From assembly GCF_005780165.1 (NCBI RefSeq), contig NZ_VAUV01000003.1:349900-413899 (forward strand): a stretch of DNA of 64,000 nucleotides. Direction: 5' to 3'. The translations under genes and the position numbers were made by a program. Positions 23,701-31,450 of this stretch are shown one piece after another; position 1 is the stretch's first letter, and each line of letters starts with the position of its first letter. Below the pieces are notes generated by a model. It did not search any database and was not told where the DNA came from. It saw only the letters and a list, made by a program, of their open reading frames with translations. The DNA is from Phragmitibacter flavus. Lineage in GTDB: Bacteria > Verrucomicrobiota > Verrucomicrobiia > Verrucomicrobiales > Verrucomicrobiaceae.

Positions 23701-24072
23701 TCAGGCAGAGATGGCTTTGCGGACGGCCTGTAAAAACAACTCGTCATCGAATGGTTTGAGAAAGAATGCGCATGCTCCACCAGCCAGGGCCGCCGCTTTG
23801 TGACTGGGATCACTTTCACCGGTGATGACGATCACCCGCGCATCGGGTGAGACGGTTTGCAATTCGGCGAGGACTTCGAGTCCACTCATTCCGGGCATGC
23901 GGATGTCGATGACGGCAAACTCGACTAATTGATTGCGGGCGTGATCCAGCAAAACTTGGGGCTCGCAAAATTTGAGCACCCGGAAGCCATCGGACATCAA
24001 TAGTCGGCCGAGGGCGCGGAGCACCGAAGGTTCGTCATCAAGGACACAGACAGTGTGGTTGGAATGGGGCAC
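23701..24072 (-). CDS. Receiver-only response regulator (CheY/DivK-like)
   Basis: 123 residues, a single REC domain. The acidic pocket is in VLDDEP (residues 11-13), phospho-acceptor D56 in VIDIRMPGMSG, T84 in VITGESD and K106 in FFLKPFD, so the phosphorylation site is complete. There is no output domain; it probably relays or competes for phosphate with the neighbouring kinase. It is separated from the FixJ-like gene by 58 bases and bracketed by 19-bp direct repeats (24131-24149 and 23645-23663), unusual for a simple operon member. Confidence 0.88.
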   Translation of the reverse strand: MPHSNHTVCVLDDEPSVLRALGRLLMSDGFRVLKFCEPQVLLDHARNQLVEFAVIDIRMPGMSGLEVLAELQTVSPDARVIVITGESDPSHKAAALAGGACAFFLKPFDDELFLQAVRKAISA

Positions 24073-24130
24073 GTCGCAGACAGATCGCAGTTGGTATCTG
24101 TCTGACGGTAAGCTGTGAAAAAGGTTTCGC

Positions 24131-24149
24131 CTATCGGACCTTGGTCTTA
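24131..24149. repeat. 19-bp direct repeat, upstream copy (3' end of FixJ-like gene)
   Basis: Identical to 23645-23663. Read on the minus strand it encodes the end of the FixJ-like protein (K-T-K-V-R and the TAG stop). A perfect 19-base match 486 bases apart in otherwise unrelated sequence suggests an insertion or duplication event at the gene end. Confidence 0.75.
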
Positions 24150-24775
24150 GGACCTGCCGATGGTTCTATGCCCGCATACTGGGCCATCCGCACCAGTTCA
24201 GCGACCGACACAACGCCCATTTTTTCCATCACCCGACCACGCTGCACTTTGACCGTTTTGATGGAGGTTCCAAGCTCTGCCGCGATCTCCTTGTTGAGTT
24301 TACCAACGATCACTTTTTCAAAAACCTGAAACTCTCTTGGGGTGAGTTTTTGCACACGGTCGCGGGCAGCGATCTGGGTCGCTTGCTGGTGGAGTTTGCC
24401 GCCGGATCGAGTCAATGCACGTTCAACGGCGGCGATCAATTCGTTCTCCTCGAATGGCTTGGGAAGGAAGTCCACGGCGCCAGCTTTCATTGCCTGGACA
24501 CACATGGGGATGTCGCCATTGCCGGTGATGAACACAATCTGCTCGTCGAGTCCTTTGTCGAGAAGGGCCTGTTGTAAGTCGAGGCCAGTTAGTTCGGGCA
24601 TTCGAACATCAAGGATGAGGCAGGAGGGGCCGTCATGTTTGGGGCGAGCAAGATAGGTCTTTGCCGATTCGAAGGTTTCGGCAGCGAGACCGGCGGAGCG
24701 GAAGAGTCGCGCGAGACTTTTGCGGATGGAAATGTCATCATCCACAATGCAAACCAGTTGGATGGTTTCGGTCAT
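24131..24775 (-). CDS. FixJ-family two-component response regulator (REC plus LuxR-type HTH)
   Basis: 214 residues. The receiver domain (1-120) has D56 in LILDVRMPELTG, the switch T84 in FITGNGD and K106 in FLPKPF. The C-terminal LuxR/GerE DNA-binding domain (about 142-205) starts LTPREFQVFEKVIVGKLNKE, with recognition helix region GTSIKTVKVQRGRVMEK. The start codon overlaps the kinase stop by 4 bases (ATGA), so kinase and regulator are coupled. Targets are unknown; the adjacent exporter/lipoprotein genes are the obvious candidates. Its last codons lie inside a 19-bp direct repeat. Confidence 0.9.
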   Translation of the reverse strand: MTETIQLVCIVDDDISIRKSLARLFRSAGLAAETFESAKTYLARPKHDGPSCLILDVRMPELTGLDLQQALLDKGLDEQIVFITGNGDIPMCVQAMKAGAVDFLPKPFEENELIAAVERALTRSGGKLHQQATQIAARDRVQKLTPREFQVFEKVIVGKLNKEIAAELGTSIKTVKVQRGRVMEKMGVVSVAELVRMAQYAGIEPSAGPKTKVR

Positions 24776-27009
24776 ACAGTCGCCTCCTCATGGATGGGGA
24801 CCTGTGCCGGGAGTCGAAGCCAGAAACGTGCGCCGCCGTCGCTCATGTTTTCTGCCGTAAGCGTTCCACCGTGGGTTTCAATAATCGAACGGGCGATGGC
24901 CAGTCCCATGCCCATGCCATCGCTTTTGGTGGAGAAGAAGCGCTCGAACACACGATCTTCGTCAGGCAGTCCAGGTCCAAAGTCTCGCACGGAGACCTCT
25001 ACGGATTCATTGTCCAGGGAGGAGGCAATTTCCACGCGACAAGGCTCGCAGGGGACTCTGCGCATGGCATCGAAGGCGTTGACGATCAGATTGAGAAGGA
25101 CCTGCTGAAGTTGCACGGGGTCGCCTAGCACAAGAGGCAGGTTCTTTTCCAGATGTGTGGTGATCGCGCAGCCATTGGCCAGGGCATCGGCCCGCACGAG
25201 CCGCAGCACGTCGTTGATGACGTCGATCATATCGACTTTGCGCCGTTCACTTGCGACTTTGCGGACCATGCCTTTGATGCCTCGAATGATGTCGCCAGCA
25301 CGGCGTCCATCGGCTGCGATGTCGGTGAGCATTTCGCGCAACTCGTCGGGATCCATGTCGTCGTGGGCGATGAACCGTTGGGCGGCGCTGGCGTTGGTGA
25401 CGATGGCGGTCAGCGGCTGGTTGAGCTCATGCGCAAGGGTGGTGGCCATTTCTCCGACGAGGGCAACGCGTGAGAGGTGACTGAGTTCGGCGCGTTGCTG
25501 CAAGGCTTCCAGCTCCGCTTGTTTTCGATGGGTGATGTCCATGGAGACACCGAGAAGTTTCACGGTTTTGCCGTTGCCTTCAGCTACACAATGGCCACGC
25601 GCGCTCACCCAACGCATGGATCCATCCGGCAGCTGCACGCGGTATTCCATTTCATATTTGCCCCGGGTATCCAGCGCCCGTTTGATTGCGAGTTCGCGCG
25701 CGGAGCGATCTTCGGGATGCACCCGGTCAAGGATCGCGGCGTAGTCGAGTTCGGCTTCCGGTTTAAATCCGAAGAGCGCCCGGCCTTGTTCCGTCATCCA
25801 GGTGTTGCCTCGAACGTCCCATACCCACATGCCCAGACCGGCGGCGGCGGCGGCGAGTCCCATGCGTTCTTCGCTTTCGGCGAGGGCACGTTCGGCGCGA
25901 CAGCGGTTGCCGATATTAACAAGCAGCAGGGCGATGAGAATGGATTGAATCAGCACCACTGCCAAGATGCCGGTGATGAGTCCAGGGTGCTCCTCCCACA
26001 GGGTAGGCGGTTTGTATTTGATGAGGGCATCGGAGGGAACCAGGGCTTCGGGGATCTTCCATTTTTTGAGCGCCTGCCAGTTGATGATCCATGGGCTGGA
26101 TGCTGCTTCATTGGGAGTGGGGGGACGACCGTCCAGTCGTGCGACGGCTTCGTTTCCGATCTCCTTGCCATGTGCCGCGTAGTCCATCATCGCACCTCCG
26201 ATAACTCCGCGTTCCAGATGGTGCAGCGCGACGCTGTAAACGGGCACACTTGAAGCGTTGCTTATTTCTTCCGCGACTCTCGGTGAAAGGCGGGTCTGGC
26301 CTGAAGAGTCTCGAAGCATCGAAATGTGAAACACCATCGTGTTCCTCGGCAAATGGCGCACCTGTTCGATGATTTCGGCATAGGGCGTGGTGTCGAGGCG
26401 TCGCACCCGCAACTGCGGATACTCGGCCAATGCCGCGAGTGCATCGTGGCCCACTTGTTGGTCAAAGGCGCTGGATCCAAACACGCAAACCACGTCTTTT
26501 AGACCGGGTTGAAGTTTGAGCGCCAGTTCGATGGTGCGGCGGAAGTCATAGTTCAGAACCACGCCATTGACGTCTGGCGGTAGCGTGGTGCCTGACAGGA
26601 GATGACGTTCAATGCCGCAAAAAGTAACGGGCACTCCGGGGAAAAGTTTTTCGCGATGTTGGATGACGAACTTCAGGGTCTCGAATCCGACCACTATGAC
26701 CTTGTCGAGCTTCAGACCACCATAGCGATCATGCAGATGCTCCACCTGGCCTTCCGCGTGCTTTTTTGCAGGGAAACGTGCGAAATCAAAATACTCTGAA
26801 AACACTTCCACATTCCCCCGTGCAGCAAATGCCTCAACCAACCCTGCGTCGATGGCTTGAATGGCCGGAATTCCGGCCCGTTCGGAATAGAGCAACAACA
26901 CCCGTTTGGGAGAGGGTTCCGATGCCGATGCGATTCCTATCTGCGCCAGCCATCCGAAGGCAAAGAAAAGAAAGAAGACCTGTGACATCGCGGGGGAGTT
27001 TCGACCCAT
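24772..27009 (-). CDS. Hybrid sensor histidine kinase with ABC-type substrate-binding-like periplasmic domain
   Basis: 745 residues. A signal/membrane anchor (about 8-28; an alternative ATG at 26988 would start MSQVFFLFFAFGWLAQIG) is followed by a periplasmic ABC_sub_bind-like domain (about 35-310, KRVLLLYSERAGIPAIQ, VIVVGFETLKFVIQHREKLF). A membrane helix (about 347-370, ITGILAVVLIQSILIALLLV), a PAS domain (about 380-505), HisKA with phospho-acceptor H at about 526 (TTLAHELNQPLTAIVTNA) and an HATPase domain (LLNLIVNAFDAMRR, DFGPGLPDED, GMGMGLAIARSI) complete it. The H-box is FixL-like, matching the coupled FixJ-like regulator. The periplasmic fold suggests a small-molecule ligand, unidentified. 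Confidence 0.88.
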   Translation of the reverse strand: MGRNSPAMSQVFFLFFAFGWLAQIGIASASEPSPKRVLLLYSERAGIPAIQAIDAGLVEAFAARGNVEVFSEYFDFARFPAKKHAEGQVEHLHDRYGGLKLDKVIVVGFETLKFVIQHREKLFPGVPVTFCGIERHLLSGTTLPPDVNGVVLNYDFRRTIELALKLQPGLKDVVCVFGSSAFDQQVGHDALAALAEYPQLRVRRLDTTPYAEIIEQVRHLPRNTMVFHISMLRDSSGQTRLSPRVAEEISNASSVPVYSVALHHLERGVIGGAMMDYAAHGKEIGNEAVARLDGRPPTPNEAASSPWIINWQALKKWKIPEALVPSDALIKYKPPTLWEEHPGLITGILAVVLIQSILIALLLVNIGNRCRAERALAESEERMGLAAAAAGLGMWVWDVRGNTWMTEQGRALFGFKPEAELDYAAILDRVHPEDRSARELAIKRALDTRGKYEMEYRVQLPDGSMRWVSARGHCVAEGNGKTVKLLGVSMDITHRKQAELEALQQRAELSHLSRVALVGEMATTLAHELNQPLTAIVTNASAAQRFIAHDDMDPDELREMLTDIAADGRRAGDIIRGIKGMVRKVASERRKVDMIDVINDVLRLVRADALANGCAITTHLEKNLPLVLGDPVQLQQVLLNLIVNAFDAMRRVPCEPCRVEIASSLDNESVEVSVRDFGPGLPDEDRVFERFFSTKSDGMGMGLAIARSIIETHGGTLTAENMSDGGARFWLRLPAQVPIHEEATV

Positions 27010-27375
27010 TCGACGACAAATCGGAAAAACTCAATTTTTTATTAGCGATACGCAGCATTGCCTCGCCGAAAGATAAGCAGAATTAATTTATTCACTTTAA
27101 ATCGTTACCTGGAAAGTTCCTCGCTCAGTGGCTGTCGCCAGCGCAACAACGCTTCCCAAGGGCCTAACTGGGCATTCCAGGCCAAGCCACCTCCCGCCTC
27201 ACCTGCCGCCAACCGTCCCGCTGACAAAATCCCCCTCCATCGCCCGGTTGCTTTTTGTGCAATCAGCGCGAAACTGCCATGCAAATTCACGCAGGTCCCC
27301 GGCTGCATCGTCTCGTGTGAACATATGGTCACTATCCGTGGCGCCCGATCTGTCTGAATAGTAAGCAATCCCACA
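27010..27375. other. Divergent intergenic region between kinase and O-antigen-ligase-like genes
   Basis: The 366 bases separate the divergent kinase gene (leftward) and ligase-like gene (rightward) and should carry both promoters; I cannot place either confidently. About 50 bases next to the kinase are AT-rich. A leftward frame (27105 to a GTG at 27374, 89 codons) is open but has no recognised similarity and its start abuts the rightward ATG, so it is not called. Confidence 0.4.
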
Positions 27376-28782
27376 ATGGTCCCACCGCCCGACGCCAGCA
27401 AAGACGACAATGCCTCCGTGGCGACCCGATTCTTGGACCGCTCGTCGTCCTCCGGCATTCTTCTCGGCCTGCTTTGCATCGAAGGGCTTGGCATCAAAAT
27501 CTGCCAGATCACCCTCACCGTCCTTCTCTGCGGCTATTTCCTCATGGCCAACGACTGGATCCAGCTATTGTGGTTCACCCTCACCTGCCCGATCGCTTTT
27601 CTGTTCGCTCCGTGGTCAAGAGTATGGCCCTCCATCCAACGCGACCGCTTCCTGCGCTTCGCCGGCTATTTTCTCGTTTGGATGACCGTCAGTTCGTTCC
27701 TCGCACAAACCATCAACACCAGCATCGGAGCCCGTGAAGCGGTCGCGTGGCTGTTCGGCACCGCTCTTCTGGTCGCATTTGCCCTCCTCGTCTGGCATTC
27801 CGCCCGTGATCTCAGCGCCCTTCAACACACCGGATGGTGGATCGGCATGGGTGCCGCCCTCGCCGCGCTGATCAGCATGCTGATGTTCTACGTGATCCTC
27901 CCCGGACACGTTTTCGGCGAACGCCTTTGCAACTGGTTCGTCTACGGCGGACTCAATCCCGTCGCCACCGGTCTGACCTTTGGCTTCGCCAGCATGTGGC
28001 TCACCTGCGCCCGCAACGCCATGCAGTCGCGCAACGAACGCCTGCTCGCCTCCATCGCCATCGTCATTCTCATATTTGCCGTCTTTTTCACCCGCAGCCG
28101 CGGTGCCGTGCTGGCCCTCATCGCCGGACATGCCGCGTTGATCGCCATCTACGGCCTCCGCGCCAACCGCACGCCCGTTGCCATCTTCGTCGCGATTGCT
28201 CTCACCTTCCAAATCTCCGGCCCACTGGTGGCCATGCTCTCCACCAAGCAGGTCGCATCAAGAGTTTCCGTCCAATCGTCCGAGGAATCCCTCGCCACCG
28301 GAGCCACCATCATCGCCTACAGCAATCCCGCTCGCGAACTCATCAATCGCGGCGACAACGGTCGATTCGAACTCTACCGCTCCGCCTTCGCCTCACTTCA
28401 AGGCCCGCGTCAGTGGCTTTTTGGCATCGGCCAATGGTCCACCGAACACCTCTGGAAACCCTGCACCGGTTGGAATCCGGAACATCTTCACAGCGCCTTC
28501 CTGGCCACACTGGTGCACGGCGGCCTCGTCGGCTTTTCGATGCTGCTCGTCGTTTTCTCGATTGGCAGCTACCGTGCCTACCAGCTCGCCAAAGCCGGAC
28601 AGGGCACCTGGCTCGTCCTCCTCGCCTGCGGCAGCGCCGGCATGCTTTTTGACGGCCAAACATTCAGCACCTTCACCAGCATTCCGCGCATGGAAGTCCT
28701 GCTGGTCATCTTCCCTTTGATCGTCTCCGCCTCCGCCTACCATCACCTGATCAACGCCAAGCAGGCTTCGGTAAAAAGCTGA
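27376..28782 (+). CDS. O-antigen ligase/polymerase-like membrane protein (Wzy_C family)
   Basis: 468 residues with about ten to twelve predicted membrane helices. Family features are the FFTRSRGAVLALIAG helix, a large periplasmic loop (about 285-375) and the conserved HLHSAFLATLVHGGLVG segment with His near the end of that loop, as in WaaL/Wzy_C proteins that transfer or polymerise lipid-linked glycans at the periplasmic face. No glycosyltransferase cluster lies nearby, so the glycan is unknown. The N-terminal 20 residues are polar. The gene is convergent with batE, 24 bases away. Confidence 0.8.
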   Translation: MVPPPDASKDDNASVATRFLDRSSSSGILLGLLCIEGLGIKICQITLTVLLCGYFLMANDWIQLLWFTLTCPIAFLFAPWSRVWPSIQRDRFLRFAGYFLVWMTVSSFLAQTINTSIGAREAVAWLFGTALLVAFALLVWHSARDLSALQHTGWWIGMGAALAALISMLMFYVILPGHVFGERLCNWFVYGGLNPVATGLTFGFASMWLTCARNAMQSRNERLLASIAIVILIFAVFFTRSRGAVLALIAGHAALIAIYGLRANRTPVAIFVAIALTFQISGPLVAMLSTKQVASRVSVQSSEESLATGATIIAYSNPARELINRGDNGRFELYRSAFASLQGPRQWLFGIGQWSTEHLWKPCTGWNPEHLHSAFLATLVHGGLVGFSMLLVVFSIGSYRAYQLAKAGQGTWLVLLACGSAGMLFDGQTFSTFTSIPRMEVLLVIFPLIVSASAYHHLINAKQASVKS

Positions 28783-28806
28783 TTTATCCTGGCCCGGAAG
28801 CCTGCC

Positions 28807-29634
28807 TCAATAAAGGTAGGCCGGATCAAAAGGCCACAGCCTCGACAGCGAATCCGAAGTCACCCAACCGCGGCTTGGTTGTTCCGTCGGGATCTCCACA
28901 TAAGTCCAGGCACCCCGTTCATACAAACGACGCACATTGCTTCCCGGCGGCACGTTCGGCATCACTAAACCCGAAGTTCTCGCCGCCGCCGTGTAAGCCC
29001 GGGTATCCACCGCCGTCACCGTTGCCAGATCGTGAATTTTTTCAAACGACGGACGCCAATACCAGCCCAACGCCGCCAGCGCCATCCCCGCCACCGCCAG
29101 CACCCGGACCAGCATAAAAAACGTCCGTCTCGAAGAACGACGTGGCGAGAAATAATACAATACCACCGCAAACACAAAAATCCACCCCGCCCCCGCCATC
29201 AGGAAAAACCACTCCGAACGCGTAAAAAACGCCGCATACTGATCCCGAAACCGGTTGCCCACAAAATTCACACTGCCCGTCCGGTCATGAATGTGCGCAA
29301 TGTTCTGACGTAACTCCACTGAAGGTTTCGAAAACAACGCCGCCCTCTCATACCAGAGCGCCGCCTCCCCCAAATTTTCTTGCCGGTAATGGATATGCCC
29401 CATCAGCTCAAACAAGGCTGGGCTGAGATGTTGGGCCGCAATCAACGCACGGCAGATCTCGCCCGCCTTCTTAAAGTCCCCCTTCTCAAACAGCGCGCGC
29501 GCCTCCCGATACTGAACCTCCGGCGACACTTGGGCGCTGTCCTTCTCCGCAGCCAAAACCAGCGTCGGCGACAGCACGCCCATCGCCACCACGCCCACCA
29601 CAAAGATCATCATCCATCGAACTCTCATCATCAT
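28807..29634 (-). CDS. batE: BatE-like protein: TPR, two membrane helices and SH3 domain
   Basis: 275 residues from the first of three consecutive ATGs (29634, 29631, 29628); a start at 29784 would overlap batD. The export signal ends LVLAAEKD. A TPR pair follows (YREARALFEKGDFKKAGEIC, LMGHIHYRQENLGEAALWYE), then membrane helices at about 150-170 and 180-200, and a C-terminal bacterial SH3 domain (VPPGSNVRRLYERGAWTYVE, RGWVTSDSLSRLWPF). This architecture is that of BatE, the last member of Bat aerotolerance operons, implying a periplasmic scaffold or peptidoglycan-contact role. Separated from batD by 22 bases. Confidence 0.8.
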   Translation of the reverse strand: MMMRVRWMMIFVVGVVAMGVLSPTLVLAAEKDSAQVSPEVQYREARALFEKGDFKKAGEICRALIAAQHLSPALFELMGHIHYRQENLGEAALWYERAALFSKPSVELRQNIAHIHDRTGSVNFVGNRFRDQYAAFFTRSEWFFLMAGAGWIFVFAVVLYYFSPRRSSRRTFFMLVRVLAVAGMALAALGWYWRPSFEKIHDLATVTAVDTRAYTAAARTSGLVMPNVPPGSNVRRLYERGAWTYVEIPTEQPSRGWVTSDSLSRLWPFDPAYLY

Positions 29635-29656
29635 ATTCAAAAAAAGTAAAGCCAAC

Positions 29657-31411
29657 TTAAGCCGCTCCCTCCGCCTCACGCAGCACCCGCAAGACCTTCG
29701 CACGCTCGTCTTCCGGGACCACCACCGCCGCCGCGTCATGGTCACGACTGTAGTTAAATTGGTGATCCTTCGCGAGCACCTCATCCACCTCTGAACCCTG
29801 CAAATGTTTCATCTCAATCCATCGCGCCGCATGATGATAAAACTGCCCCATCGGCTGCTGCCGCGCCTTCAACTGCTTCCACAACAACCTCGCCGGCGCA
29901 TCCGCTGCATTCCGGCTCCGCTGCACCAAAACCGCTCCACCTTTGGCCAGCAACAGTAACGCCAGAACCCCGCCCGCCACCGCACTACCCGTCAAAAAAC
30001 GCGGATCGCGCCAAGGAAACGGCTTCGCCGCCAACCATACCGGAGACTCCGACGAAACACTTAAAATGTCGGTCATCCGCAGCGTCGCCTGCGGCACTTT
30101 CTCCGGCTGGATCTCCGAAGGTGCCGTCGAACCCGCCGTCGATCCGTCCCCTTGCGGCACCCCCATCAACCCAGGCCTCACTTCCAATGGCAGCGGCGAA
30201 GTCCGCAAGGTCACATATTCCTTCTTGGTTGGACTGAAAAAGCTGAACTCATACGACGGCACTTCAGTCACCTGCTTCTGCGGAATGATCACCTGACTGA
30301 ACCCCACCTGATTCGTCGAGCTTCCCGTCATCACATCCGGCGTGCCCCCCATGTTGAACCGCTTCGATGGATACACCTTCCACGCACCCGACTCCGTCAA
30401 CGTCGGAGCCACAATCGAATCAAAATTTCCCGTGCCATTGATGGTGATCTCCACCGCGATCGGCTCACCCACCGAAAGCGAGGCCGGTTCCGCATTCATG
30501 TTCATCTCAAAATCCCCCACCACTCCAGTAAATCCCTTGGGCCGACCTTCCTCCGGCAGCGCCAGCACGTTCACCTCAATGTCGTTGCTCGGCGGACGCA
30601 GCTTCTGCGGCTCCGACTGGGAAAAAATCGGATGCGGAAACGGATTCTCCTGCGTCGGCATCTCCACGATCACCTCACTGCTCGCCGGTCCCAGCTTGAA
30701 CTTGCCTGGTTTCAACGCCGACACCGTGCTCTTAAAAGTCAGCACGCGATACGGCACCCCGGCCACGTGGGTCACCCCTTCCTCGCCCTGCAACGGGAAT
30801 CGCTGAATTGCGAAGTTGTCCTTCGGCAGCTCGATCAAACCCACGCGCCGCAAAATCGTCTGCCGATGCACATACAAATTCGCCGTGATCGGCACCAGCT
30901 CTCCCACATAAAACTCGCGCTTCTCCAGCTCAATCGACAACAGCGGATCATACTGCGAAAGCTCCGCGTCATTCTTCTCGCTCACCATCAACTCCGTCGC
31001 ATTGGAGCTCGCCACCGCGCCATTGACCTCCAGCGTCTGTGGCGGAATCGCATAAGTCCCAGGCTTCTCCGCCGTGATCTGCCAGCTTTGGGTATAACTA
31101 CGCGATACCCGGCCATTGATGATCGTCGTGCCGCTGCTGGTCGATTTCCCTGGATTCGCCAGCTCAACCCCCTCCGGCAATGTCGGACGCTCCATCTCTG
31201 AAGCCACCCCACCGTCGACGGTCACCGAAAAAACCGCAAACCCACCCGGACGAATTTTCTGCGGGGAGATTTGCGCATTTACACTGCTCCTCTGCGCCTG
31301 AGTTTCGCCGCTGGTCGCCAGCATCAACAACACCCCAACAGCAACCATGGCCAGCCGGATCAGCAACCGCCTGGTCATACTTGATTTCGAAAGAAACGAA
31401 GAACTCATCAT
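29657..31411 (-). CDS. batD: BatD-family exported protein
   Basis: 584 residues: an N-terminal signal (about 14-40, ending SGETQAQ), several beta-sandwich repeats in the periplasm (SAQISPQ-type start, then EVNGAVASSNATELMVSEK, LELGELVP-like strands such as EKREFYVGELVPITANLYVH), a single membrane helix at about 475-495 (FLTGSAVAGGVLALLLLAKG) and a cytoplasmic tail. This is the BatD/oxygen-tolerance family (PF13584). Bat proteins form an envelope complex with VWA proteins; the biochemical role is not settled. It lies between the VWA/TPR gene and batE. Confidence 0.85.
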   Translation of the reverse strand: MMSSSFLSKSSMTRRLLIRLAMVAVGVLLMLATSGETQAQRSSVNAQISPQKIRPGGFAVFSVTVDGGVASEMERPTLPEGVELANPGKSTSSGTTIINGRVSRSYTQSWQITAEKPGTYAIPPQTLEVNGAVASSNATELMVSEKNDAELSQYDPLLSIELEKREFYVGELVPITANLYVHRQTILRRVGLIELPKDNFAIQRFPLQGEEGVTHVAGVPYRVLTFKSTVSALKPGKFKLGPASSEVIVEMPTQENPFPHPIFSQSEPQKLRPPSNDIEVNVLALPEEGRPKGFTGVVGDFEMNMNAEPASLSVGEPIAVEITINGTGNFDSIVAPTLTESGAWKVYPSKRFNMGGTPDVMTGSSTNQVGFSQVIIPQKQVTEVPSYEFSFFSPTKKEYVTLRTSPLPLEVRPGLMGVPQGDGSTAGSTAPSEIQPEKVPQATLRMTDILSVSSESPVWLAAKPFPWRDPRFLTGSAVAGGVLALLLLAKGGAVLVQRSRNAADAPARLLWKQLKARQQPMGQFYHHAARWIEMKHLQGSEVDEVLAKDHQFNYSRDHDAAAVVVPEDERAKVLRVLREAEGAA

Positions 31412-31450
31412 GAAAACAAAACCCTTAAATAAATCTTACCCAAATTTGCT

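Noticed and set aside
27105..27374. 89-codon leftward frame between the kinase and the ligase-like gene
   Set aside because: No recognised family, no Shine-Dalgarno, and its GTG start abuts the rightward ATG, leaving no promoter space. Kept only as a note.
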